This document shows, piece after piece, positions 34,054 to 41,593 of a stretch of DNA of 64,000 bases. The stretch's first letter is position 1. Every line of letters starts with the position of its first letter. Under the pieces are notes generated by a model. The model was not told the DNA's origin. It did not search any database and saw only the letters and a list, made by a program, of their open reading frames with translations. The position numbers and the translations under genes were made by a program. This stretch comes from Paenibacillus cellulositrophicus (GTDB lineage Bacteria > Bacillota > Bacilli > Paenibacillales > Paenibacillaceae): the NCBI RefSeq assembly GCF_009363095.1, contig NZ_CP045296.1:682001-746000 (forward strand). The letters are read 5' to 3'.

Positions 34054-34079
34054 AAAGTCCGCAGAGTGCGGGCTTTTTT
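34054..34079 (+). terminator. Terminator after the CDF gene
   Basis: AAAGTCCGCA (34054-34063) pairs with TGCGGGCTTT (34067-34076), loop GAG, T tail. Confidence 0.75.
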
Positions 34080-34138
34080 GTGTTGGGCTGCACGAATCCG
34101 GATTGATGTCTGGGGTTAAATGTGCCATATCTTGTAGC

Positions 34139-34208
34139 TTGAATGTCTAGATCATGCTATTTTCCTGACTTGATCATCAAGGTTTGACTGCAGGTTACCG
34201 TTTAGAAT
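34139..34208 (+). promoter_or_regulatory. Conserved activator-dependent promoter block, copy A (GH43)
   Basis: This ~70-bp block matches the block before the solute-binding gene at 36727-36795. Shared parts are TTGA(A)TGTCTA, ATCAT, CTAT, GACTT, ATCAAGGTTTG (34176-34186) and TTAC. The -10 is TAGAAT (34203-34208), 16 bases after GGTTTG, which stands where a -35 should be. The poor -35 implies an activator, most simply the AraC protein coded at 35830-36711. Confidence 0.65.
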
Positions 34209-34300
34209 ATGGGGCAGAGCCGGTTGAACCAAGAACAATTTGGCGTAACCGCTCTCTTAGAGTCAAGTGTGGAATCATCACGATTAGGAGCTGAGTATCG

Positions 34301-35812
34301 ATGCAGTATACCAACCCCGTCATTCCCGGGTTTCATCCGGATCCCAGCATCTGCCGGGTCGGTGAAGATTATTATCTGGTCACCAGCACATTCGAGTATT
34401 TTCCGGGGGTGCCTATTTTTCACAGCAAAGATTTGGTGCATTGGCGGCAAATCGGACATTGCCTGACGAACGAGCAGCAGCTGCCGCTGGCGGGTGCAGG
34501 CAGTTCAGGCGGCATTTACGCGCCAACCCTTCGCTACCATGACGGTATGTTTTATATGACAACGACCAATGTTAGCGGGATCGGGAATTTTTATGTGACC
34601 AGTGTTGAAGCAGCCGGGCCCTGGTCCGATCCGATACCCGTTGCGCAGGGCGGAATCGATCCATCTTTGTTTTTCGATGAGGACGGCCGTGTGTATTTCC
34701 AGTCGACCCGAATGGGAGACGAGGGAGACGGGATTTATCAATGCGAAATCGATAAGGAATCCGGTGAGATGCTCACTGAAAGCCGCTTGATCTGGCAAGG
34801 AACCGGAGGGTCGCATCCCGAGGCGCCGCATCTCTATAAAATAGGGGATTATTATTACTTGATGATCGCCGAAGGCGGAACGGAGTTCGGACATATGGTG
34901 ACGATCGCCAGAAGCATCGATCCTTACGGACCTTATGATTCTTGCCCACATAATCCGATTCTGTCGAACCGGAGCTTAAAGAGCACCATTCACGCCACCG
35001 GTCACGCCGATCTCATTCAGGCCCATGATGGAAGCTGGTGGGCCGTTTGTTTGGGAATCCGGCCTCCGTCCTATCCGATGCGCCACCACCTGGGCCGGGA
35101 AGTGATGCTTGCGCCGGTAACCTGGACGACGGACGGTTGGCCGGTCATCGGAGCAGGCGGACACATCGAACCCGTTATGGACTCGCCGAATTTGCCTGCC
35201 GTCCGCTGGGACGATAAGCCGGCTAGGGATGACTTTGACGCCTCACAGCTTCAGCTGGAGTGGACCTTCTTGCGTAATCCCGCTCCTGGTAGCTGGTCTT
35301 TGGAGCGGCGGCCTGGGCACCTGGAACTTCGCGGAAATCGGACGACGCTGTCAGACACCGGCTCTCCGGCGTTTGTTGGCCGCCGTCTGTGCCATTTTAC
35401 CTGCAATATTTCGGCAGCCATGGAATATGAACCAGTCGGCGACGGGGAAGAAGCCGGGTTAACCGTTTATATGAATGAGAAGTATCACTATGATCTTGCC
35501 GTTACGTCAAGAAATGGAGTCAAGAAGATACGGCTTCGGCGCACTGTCGGTTCCTTAAGCGTGGAGAAAGAACATGCATGTCCGGCAGGGCAGCTGGAGT
35601 TGAAGATCGAGGTACAGCCTGACAAGTTCGTGTTTTATTACGGGCAGGCGGGAGCAGAACTGACGGAAATCGGCTGGGGGGAGACCCACCTGCTTTCCAC
35701 GGAAGTGGCCGGAGGGTTCACCGGGGTATTCGTGGCGATGTATGCGGTATCTGCCTATGAAGAGCCTGCTCCTGCGTCGTTCGATTGGTTCGAGTATGAT
35801 CCGGTTGGCTGA
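34301..35812 (+). CDS. GH43 glycoside hydrolase (beta-xylosidase / alpha-L-arabinofuranosidase)
   Basis: 503 residues, no signal peptide. The five-bladed propeller starts with NPVIPGFHPDPS, whose Asp14 is the predicted base. Asp120 in GGIDPSLFF is the modulator and Glu174 in GSHPEAPHLY the acid. The C-terminal 200 residues form the beta-sandwich common to the xylosidase-type subfamilies (LQLEWTFLRNPAPGSWSLERRPGHLELRG). It would clip xylose or arabinose from imported oligosaccharides. Its promoter shares a conserved block with the binding-protein gene downstream, so the two are likely co-regulated though transcribed separately. It ends 17 bp before the convergent AraC gene. Confidence 0.9.
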   Translation: MQYTNPVIPGFHPDPSICRVGEDYYLVTSTFEYFPGVPIFHSKDLVHWRQIGHCLTNEQQLPLAGAGSSGGIYAPTLRYHDGMFYMTTTNVSGIGNFYVTSVEAAGPWSDPIPVAQGGIDPSLFFDEDGRVYFQSTRMGDEGDGIYQCEIDKESGEMLTESRLIWQGTGGSHPEAPHLYKIGDYYYLMIAEGGTEFGHMVTIARSIDPYGPYDSCPHNPILSNRSLKSTIHATGHADLIQAHDGSWWAVCLGIRPPSYPMRHHLGREVMLAPVTWTTDGWPVIGAGGHIEPVMDSPNLPAVRWDDKPARDDFDASQLQLEWTFLRNPAPGSWSLERRPGHLELRGNRTTLSDTGSPAFVGRRLCHFTCNISAAMEYEPVGDGEEAGLTVYMNEKYHYDLAVTSRNGVKKIRLRRTVGSLSVEKEHACPAGQLELKIEVQPDKFVFYYGQAGAELTEIGWGETHLLSTEVAGGFTGVFVAMYAVSAYEEPAPASFDWFEYDPVG

Positions 35813-35829
35813 CGCTGGTGCTCCAGCCG

Positions 35830-36711
35830 TTACAGCTGCACGCTTTTCCGGAATGATTTTGGCGTCATGCCGTAAGTTTTTCTAAACTGGCGTGTCAAAT
35901 AATTGCTGTCGTTATAGCCGCATTCGTATGAGATTTCGGTGATCGAAAGGTTCGTCTGCTTGAGCAGGATGCATGCCCGTTCCAGGCGAAGCCGCTGAAG
36001 ATACGCCATCGGCGACGTCTGATAATATGCCCGAAAGATCCGGTTCAGGTGCCGTACGGAAATCCGGGACTTATCCGCGATTTCTTCCAGGGTCACCGGT
36101 TCGAGGTAGTGGTCTTCGATATAGGATACTGCATTTGCCAAATGCATGAGATTGCTCTCGACGCCCTGATCCTGGTGCTCATACAGCCTGGACAAGTATA
36201 CGGCAAGCTCCATAAACCTTGACGCCAGCATCGTTTGGTACCCTTGGTGCCGATGGTGGTATTCGTCAATCATATCGGAAATGACCGAAGCCACATGTTC
36301 GAGATTGGACAGCGGAATATTGAGTTTACTTTCATAAGGATGCAGATGGCGATAAAGCGGTTCCAAAATAAAAAGCGCCTGAAATCCTTGAGACGCCCTT
36401 AAATCCGGGCCGGCATATTTCAGCATATCGGGCTTGAACATGATGTTGCAAATTTTAAAATCGTACGGATCCTTGTAGGCATGCTGCGTGGCGCCATTAA
36501 TAACAAACACGTTGCCTTTTTTGATAAAAGAAGCCTCGTTGTTGACGATATGCGTAGCATGTCCGTTCAGTACGATCACCAGCTCGCAAAAGTCGATGTG
36601 CTTATGCAGCTGCATGTCTTCGTCATGACCTCCATACTGGATGAAAAACGGAAACTGCTCGTCGGTCGTAAACCAGTTTAAATACACGTTGATGCTCATG
36701 GAGGATCCCAC
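35830..36711 (-). CDS. AraC family regulator with cupin sensor domain
   Basis: 293 residues from 36711; an ATG at 36699 would drop 4. The N-terminal cupin (LHKHIDFCELVIVLNGHATHIV, then KKGNVFVINGATQHAY) and two C-terminal helix-turn-helix motifs (VTLEEIADKSRISVRHLNRIF and ITEISYECGYNDSNYLTRQFRKTYGMTPKSFR) match RhaS/RhaR-like regulators. It is divergent from the binding-lipoprotein gene and convergent with GH43. The conserved blocks before both genes are its best candidate sites. It shares FQALF.LEP.YR and the general layout with the regulator at 10.1-10.9 kb. Confidence 0.92.
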   Translation of the reverse strand: MGSSMSINVYLNWFTTDEQFPFFIQYGGHDEDMQLHKHIDFCELVIVLNGHATHIVNNEASFIKKGNVFVINGATQHAYKDPYDFKICNIMFKPDMLKYAGPDLRASQGFQALFILEPLYRHLHPYESKLNIPLSNLEHVASVISDMIDEYHHRHQGYQTMLASRFMELAVYLSRLYEHQDQGVESNLMHLANAVSYIEDHYLEPVTLEEIADKSRISVRHLNRIFRAYYQTSPMAYLQRLRLERACILLKQTNLSITEISYECGYNDSNYLTRQFRKTYGMTPKSFRKSVQL

Positions 36712-36726
36712 CCGAAAAAGTATGGT

Positions 36727-36795
36727 TTGATGTCTATATCATCCTATAATCGCGACTTAAAAATCAAGGTTTGCTTGTAGATTACGAATTACAAT
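36727..36795 (+). promoter_or_regulatory. Conserved activator-dependent promoter block, copy B (solute-binding gene)
   Basis: This is the counterpart of 34139-34208, with one single-base gap. GGTTTG (36768-36773) stands in -35 position, 16 bases before the -10 TACAAT (36790-36795). A second GGTTTG at 36724-36729 lies exactly 44 bp upstream in direct orientation, about four helical turns. These fit paired AraC half-sites. Confidence 0.65.
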
Positions 36796-36928
36796 GGCTA
36801 TTAACCAAACCGGAAACCGGTAGAGGAGGGATGTTTTTCGAGGATATTTCCGAAAACGTTTTTACTTCACGCACATACGGAAGGATAACCGGGAGAGCTA
36901 ACATCAATCAGCTAAGCTAAACCGAAAA

Positions 36929-36943
36929 ATGCAAACGCATTCT
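36929..36943 (+). promoter_or_regulatory. cre site in the leader of the solute-binding gene
   Basis: ATGCAAACGCATTCT fits WTGNAANCGNWNNCW at all positions. It lies about 130 bp after the predicted start and 20 bp before the ATG, so CcpA would act as a roadblock. Confidence 0.6.
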
Positions 36944-36963
36944 TAACAGAAATAAGGGGGAAC

Positions 36964-38676
36964 ATGACCATGACAGGTACAGTTGGGAAAAAATTTGGGC
37001 TGCTTCTTCTTGCCGGCATGCTGTTCATTTCGGCAGGGTGCAGCAGTTCAGGGGATGGCAAGCCAGCCGATTCGGCCGGCAGCACGCAGGACTCCAAAGC
37101 GGACGATACGAGCCCGATCACATTTTCGTTTTTTGGGGCGGACGCGAGCTCGAACTGGAACAAAATGCAGGATGAGGTTGGCCAAGAGATCACCAAAAGG
37201 ACAGGGGTGACCCTGGATGCGGAATACGCCGTATCCGGCGCGGGAGCGGATAAAATATCGCTTATGGCAGCGAGCGGTGATTACCCGGATCTGATTTACG
37301 GCAAGGGCGATGTCGATAAATTGGTGGAAGCCGGGGCCATGATCGACCTGACCGATTTGATCGACAAGTATGCACCCAATCTGAAAAAAGTATACGGCAA
37401 GTATATGAACCGTCTGCCATACAGCAACGACGACCAATCTATCTACGTCATACCAAGTAACGCGGCTGTTGATCAGCAGGACTTTGACGCCGGCAGCGGC
37501 TTTGAAATTCAAAATGCGGTGCTGAAGGAACTGGGTTACCCGAAAGTCAGAACCGTCAAAGATTTTGAAAACGTTCTCCAGCAGTACAAGGATAAGCATC
37601 CCACCATTGACGGCAAGCCGACCATTCCGTTAACTTTGGACGCCGATGACTGGAGAATCATGATCACGGTCACGAACCCCGCAGTGTATGCTACCGGACT
37701 CAAGGACGACGGTGAATACTACATTAATCCGGACACCTTTGAAGCCAAGCTGCACTATAAGCGGCCGGAGGAGAAGGAATACTTCCGCTGGCTGAACCAT
37801 ATGTACAATGTGGGTCTGCTGGATAAAGAAACGTTTGTCCAAAAGAGCGATCAGTATAAGTCCAAAATCGCCAGCGGCCGCGTCCTCGGTCTGATTGACG
37901 CCAAATGGGGATATGCGGAAGCCGAGAATGCCCTGAAGTCCAGTGGGAAGGCGGATCGCACCTACGCCCATTTTCCGGTGACCATGTCGGAAGAGTACAA
38001 GGATCATAACTTCCAGGATACCGGATTTATGTCCGGCTGGGGCGTTGGCATTACGACCGCGTGCAAAGATCCCGTACGGGCGATCAAGTTCCTCGACTTC
38101 CTTGCATCGGATGAAGGACAGGTCCTGATCAACTGGGGGATTGAAGGTAAGCACTATAATGTGGTGGATGGCAAACGGGTCATTCCCCAAGAAGTGCTGG
38201 ATAAGAAAGTGAATGATAACGCCAACTTTACAAAAACCACCGGGATCGGCTTGTACGGAAACATGTCGGCTCACTACGGAGACGGTGTCAAGGACGCCAC
38301 AGGAAACTACTACACGACGAATTTCCCGGAACAAATTATCGCCTCATATACCAAGCCGGAAAAGGAAACGCTTGAGGCATACGGAGCAACCACCTGGAAA
38401 GACCTGTTCCCATCGAGCAAGGAATTTCCGGTCAAGCCGTGGGGTGCTGCCTGGAATATTGCGGCTCCGCAGGACGGCAATTATAATGTGATCTATCAGA
38501 AAACGCAGGATATTATCCGCAAACGGATCCCGGAAGCTGTGTTGGCAAAACCGGAGAAGTTCGATGCGATCTTTGACGGTATGCTGAAGGAGCTCGACGA
38601 CGCGGGTGCTGTGGAGATGGAAAAGCAATATACAGAGCTGGTCAAAGCGAGAGTGGAGCTGTGGAGCGGTAAATAA
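36964..38676 (+). CDS. Orphan sugar-binding lipoprotein
   Basis: 570 residues. The lipoprotein signal ends in ISAGC (Cys26). The mature part is a large solute-binding fold of the LplA kind (FSFFGADASSNWNKMQDEVGQEI, SLMAASGDYPDLIYGKGDVDKLVEAGAMIDLTDLIDKYAPNLKK). An AAGGGGG site precedes the ATG. A terminator follows at once and no permease genes are near, so it must work with permeases coded elsewhere, or the operon has lost them. It shares a promoter block with GH43, so xylo- or arabino-oligosaccharides are the likely ligands (inference). A cre site in its leader suggests carbon catabolite control. Confidence 0.9.
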   Translation: MTMTGTVGKKFGLLLLAGMLFISAGCSSSGDGKPADSAGSTQDSKADDTSPITFSFFGADASSNWNKMQDEVGQEITKRTGVTLDAEYAVSGAGADKISLMAASGDYPDLIYGKGDVDKLVEAGAMIDLTDLIDKYAPNLKKVYGKYMNRLPYSNDDQSIYVIPSNAAVDQQDFDAGSGFEIQNAVLKELGYPKVRTVKDFENVLQQYKDKHPTIDGKPTIPLTLDADDWRIMITVTNPAVYATGLKDDGEYYINPDTFEAKLHYKRPEEKEYFRWLNHMYNVGLLDKETFVQKSDQYKSKIASGRVLGLIDAKWGYAEAENALKSSGKADRTYAHFPVTMSEEYKDHNFQDTGFMSGWGVGITTACKDPVRAIKFLDFLASDEGQVLINWGIEGKHYNVVDGKRVIPQEVLDKKVNDNANFTKTTGIGLYGNMSAHYGDGVKDATGNYYTTNFPEQIIASYTKPEKETLEAYGATTWKDLFPSSKEFPVKPWGAAWNIAAPQDGNYNVIYQKTQDIIRKRIPEAVLAKPEKFDAIFDGMLKELDDAGAVEMEKQYTELVKARVELWSGK

Positions 38677-38687
38677 ACGCGCATAAA

Positions 38688-38728
38688 AAGATGCACAAAG
38701 GGAGTCTTGAGCTCCTTCTGTGCATCTT
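38688..38728. terminator. Long terminator hairpin
   Basis: Arms 38688-38704 and 38712-38728 (AAGATGCACA... with ...TGTGCATCTT) pair over about 17 bases with one mismatch, between the lipoprotein gene and the convergent AlkD-like gene. Confidence 0.75.
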
Positions 38729-38755
38729 CTGCGTTTAATATATACATATCTGCAG

Positions 38756-39463
38756 TTAACATCTTACATATCTGCGTTTAAAGCCGAGCTGTTGTTTATC
38801 CACCGCTTTTTGAATGCTTTCCGAAGCATTTAGGATGCTGCTTTTTTTATGATCGCGCTTCATTTCTACCGGACCGACTGCTTTTGCAGTCTCGATCGCT
38901 TTATCATGGAGCGGCAGATAGGATACGGCTACCGTGTATATAAAATTGTTCATCGCCGATTTTGTTCGTTCCGGAGCTTCGTGGATTGTCTTTGTCACCA
39001 ATGCCAGCATATCCGCGAGTTTACTTTCGTCAAATTGAGTGTCCGGCCGGCTGCCTAGAAGCCAGCAATAACAGCTCCAGCCCGCCGACATTTTCAGCTC
39101 CTCACCGCTCGCGATCCATTGATCGGCGACTTGTTGCGCAATATCGGTTTCCGCCAAGGTTACCGCCACCACGTAATCGGACAGCATATAAAAATAGGCC
39201 CCCTGAATCCAACGCTCAAAATCCGATTCGGTCATCGCTTTCGGATCGGCAATGATGCCGGCAAAGTACATGGCGTCATAATTTCCTGTGGCGTACAGCT
39301 GCTCAGCCAACGATTGATCGATTTTGATCTTCTTGGCCATGGGTTTCATGGCACCTGTCGCTACGCCAAAAAGCGGTTCGTGTGCACCATTGGACATATA
39401 CTGCTTCTTGAGCCGTTCCTTGCCGAGAGCTTCAAGCTCCTGCATGACCTGTTCAAAATCCAT
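38756..39463 (-). CDS. DNA alkylation repair protein (AlkD-like)
   Basis: 235 residues, all helical, of the HEAT-like AlkC/AlkD family: LKKQYMSNGAHEPLFGVATGAMKPMAKKI at the start, LYATGNYDAMYFAGIIADPKAMT, then WIQGAYFYMLSDYVVAVTLAETD. Characterised AlkD removes bulky cationic alkyl bases without flipping them; this member is more distant and could be a paralogue of different specificity. A GGCGGTGTC stretch lies before the ATG. It ends near a terminator shared with the lipoprotein gene. Confidence 0.82.
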   Translation of the reverse strand: MDFEQVMQELEALGKERLKKQYMSNGAHEPLFGVATGAMKPMAKKIKIDQSLAEQLYATGNYDAMYFAGIIADPKAMTESDFERWIQGAYFYMLSDYVVAVTLAETDIAQQVADQWIASGEELKMSAGWSCYCWLLGSRPDTQFDESKLADMLALVTKTIHEAPERTKSAMNNFIYTVAVSYLPLHDKAIETAKAVGPVEMKRDHKKSSILNASESIQKAVDKQQLGFKRRYVRC

Positions 39464-39498
39464 GCTTTGACACCGCCTTCTTCAAATTGTTGCCGCAT

Positions 39499-41013
39499 TT
39501 ATTTTCCGCTTTTGCCGTTCCAAACGAACAGCGAACAGCACTCCACATGGCTCGTCTGAGGAAACATGTCCACGGGCTGGGCCCACTGGAGCTCATAACC
39601 GCCGTCGATCAGCAACTTGCTGTCCTTGGCCAACGTGGAAGGGTTACAGGATACATACACGAAACGGTTGGGCTTCGTTTTCAGAACGGTTTCCAGGAAG
39701 CGGCGGTCCAGTCCGGTTCGCGGCGGGTCGGCGACGATGACATCCGGGCGAAGTCCCGCTTTGACCCATCGCGGGAGCAAATCCTCCGCTTCGCCTACAT
39801 GGAAGCTGGCGTTACGACGGCCGTTGCGCTCGGCATTCCGCTTGGCATCCTCTACAGCTTCCGCGATCGTCTCGATACCACGGACTTCCTTGGCGTGCGG
39901 GGCCAGCCAGAGTCCGATCGTGCCGGTGCCGCAGTAAGCATCAATGACTGTCTCGCGGCCGGTCAGACCAGCGGCTGCCCGGACCGATTCGTACAGCTTT
40001 ACGGTCTGCTGCGGATTGAGCTGAAAGAACGCTCGCGGCGATAGGGAGAATTCCAAATCGCTCAAGGATTCCTGCATTGAATCGGCCCCCCATATGGTGA
40101 TGGTCCGGTCTCCGAAGATCAGCGAGGTCCGCTTCGGATTGACGTTCAGGGCGATTCCTGCCAATCCGTCGATAGACAATCTGAGCAGACGGATGAGATC
40201 GTCCTGACGCGGCAGGCTGCTGTTTGCGCAAACCAACGTCACCTGCAGCTGGTCGGATTGAAAGCCGTGACGCACCACGATCGTACGCACGCCTTCTTTA
40301 CTGCCGTTTTCTTTTGCCAGCGGGATGCGCAGTTCTTCCAGCACGGATTTCACTTTCTCCACGGCCTCATTCACCTTTGGATGCTGGATTGGACAGCCGC
40401 TGATATCCACGATGCTGTGGCTGTCGGCTTCATACAGCCCCGCTATGATTTCGCCGTTCCGGCGTTCCACTTGCAGCTGGGCTTTGTTGCGGTATCCCCA
40501 AGGGTGGTCCATGCCCAGGATCGGCTTCAGCTTGAGCTGGTCGATACCGGCATACCGGTTGAACGCTTCGCGGACAATGTCCGTTTTGGCCTGCAGCTGT
40601 CCTTCATACGAGATGTGCTGAATTTGGCAGCCGCCGCATACCCCGAAAACCGGGCAGGGAGGTTCGATCCGATGGGGAGATCGTTTCTCCACCTCTGTAA
40701 GCTGCGCTTTGATAAACTTAGGCTGCACTTCAGTTACCTCAGCCTTGACGACTTCACCGGACAGCGCTCCGTCGATAAAAACCGCCTTCCGCCGATAATA
40801 ACCTACGCCTTCACCGTTAATGCCCAAACGTTTGATGGTCACGACGATGCGGTCGCCGGTCCGAAGCTCATCGGCATGATCGCGGGCAGAGCCAGACGTC
40901 TGCTTCATCGGCTCATTTTTGCGGAAGCCTTTGCGAGCAGCTGCATCCTTTCGATATAAATGAGTCCCGGCTTGGGACTGTCGTTTGTTATTGGGTTGTT
41001 TTCGTTCATTCAT
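39499..41013 (-). CDS. rlmD: 23S rRNA (uracil-5-)-methyltransferase, RlmD/RumA family
   Basis: 504 residues from the ATG at 41013 (GGAGTG upstream; ATG at 41031 also possible). A basic tail is followed by a TRAM domain (GDRIVVTIKRLGINGEGVGYYRRKAVFIDGAL), the iron-sulfur Cys cluster PCPVFGVCGGCQIQH with a further Cys in SGCPIQHP, and a Rossmann methyltransferase domain. Key motifs are VIDAYCGTGTIGLWLA, VADPPRTGLD and the catalytic FVYVSCNPSTLAKD. Members methylate U747 and/or U1939 of 23S rRNA. In Bacillus the enzyme RlmCD does both; which site this one acts on cannot be told from sequence alone. Confidence 0.9.
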   Translation of the reverse strand: MNERKQPNNKRQSQAGTHLYRKDAAARKGFRKNEPMKQTSGSARDHADELRTGDRIVVTIKRLGINGEGVGYYRRKAVFIDGALSGEVVKAEVTEVQPKFIKAQLTEVEKRSPHRIEPPCPVFGVCGGCQIQHISYEGQLQAKTDIVREAFNRYAGIDQLKLKPILGMDHPWGYRNKAQLQVERRNGEIIAGLYEADSHSIVDISGCPIQHPKVNEAVEKVKSVLEELRIPLAKENGSKEGVRTIVVRHGFQSDQLQVTLVCANSSLPRQDDLIRLLRLSIDGLAGIALNVNPKRTSLIFGDRTITIWGADSMQESLSDLEFSLSPRAFFQLNPQQTVKLYESVRAAAGLTGRETVIDAYCGTGTIGLWLAPHAKEVRGIETIAEAVEDAKRNAERNGRRNASFHVGEAEDLLPRWVKAGLRPDVIVADPPRTGLDRRFLETVLKTKPNRFVYVSCNPSTLAKDSKLLIDGGYELQWAQPVDMFPQTSHVECCSLFVWNGKSGK

Positions 41014-41166
41014 GTTCGTTCTACACTCCATTGCTTGTTCTTCGTTTCACTATACCACGCGGCCAGGTAGGAATGCCATGTTCCGCCGCCGTGTTCTGCA
41101 TTTTTCGTGACATTTCCTTTTGGGCAGCGTTTATATCGTAAAAGCAGCAGAGGGGACCTGTTTCAT

Positions 41167-41487
41167 ATGAAAAAGCTGAAATTATTATTATGGATAACGA
41201 TGGTCACAACGGGATTAGAAATGATGGAATTTGCGATGAATGAATCTGCACAAGCCGCAGCAGCCCCACCGCCGGTAGCAGTTCAAAATGCAGAATGGAA
41301 TCAAGGACATCTCCTCGTCCCGGTCCGGCCTCTGGTCGAAGCGTTGGAGGATCGGACCGTTACGCTCATTTGGACAGGAGGGGCTTGGAAGGTGGAGCGC
41401 GTCGACATCCGCATAAGAACATTAACGACGGGGTTTGCCGAATACGCACCAATGAAAAAGGAACATACGAATCTTTCCTCATCGTGA
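41167..41487 (+). CDS. Small exported protein, copper-amine-oxidase-N-like
   Basis: 106 residues from the ATG at 41167, preceded by GAGGGG; upstream in-frame codons look non-coding. A signal peptide ends near AQAAAA. The mature part has one short segment of the stalk-type copper-amine-oxidase-N domain (HLLVPVRPLVEAL, then VTLIWTGGAWKVERVDIRIR). It is short, so it is either a small envelope protein or the remains of a longer one. It stands alone between rlmD (divergent) and GH3. Confidence 0.6.
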   Translation: MKKLKLLLWITMVTTGLEMMEFAMNESAQAAAAPPPVAVQNAEWNQGHLLVPVRPLVEALEDRTVTLIWTGGAWKVERVDIRIRTLTTGFAEYAPMKKEHTNLSSS

Positions 41488-41517
41488 TCAAACGGACAGT
41501 CTTTCTATGAATTCTAT

Positions 41518-41532
41518 ATGAAAACGCCTCTA
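41518..41532 (+). promoter_or_regulatory. Weak cre-like site before GH3
   Basis: ATGAAAACGCCTCTA matches WTGNAANCGNWNNCW at all but two positions, 60-75 bp before the GH3 start. Confidence 0.3.
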
Positions 41533-41593
41533 ATTATCCGGGTATCTCCTGAAACCGATATGGCTTAAAATACGCCTGAAGGAGATGATAACG

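Noticed and set aside
36841..36870. A second cre site at CCGAAAACGTTTTTAC
   Set aside because: It lacks the TG and the final C of the cre consensus; the site at 36929-36943 is much better.
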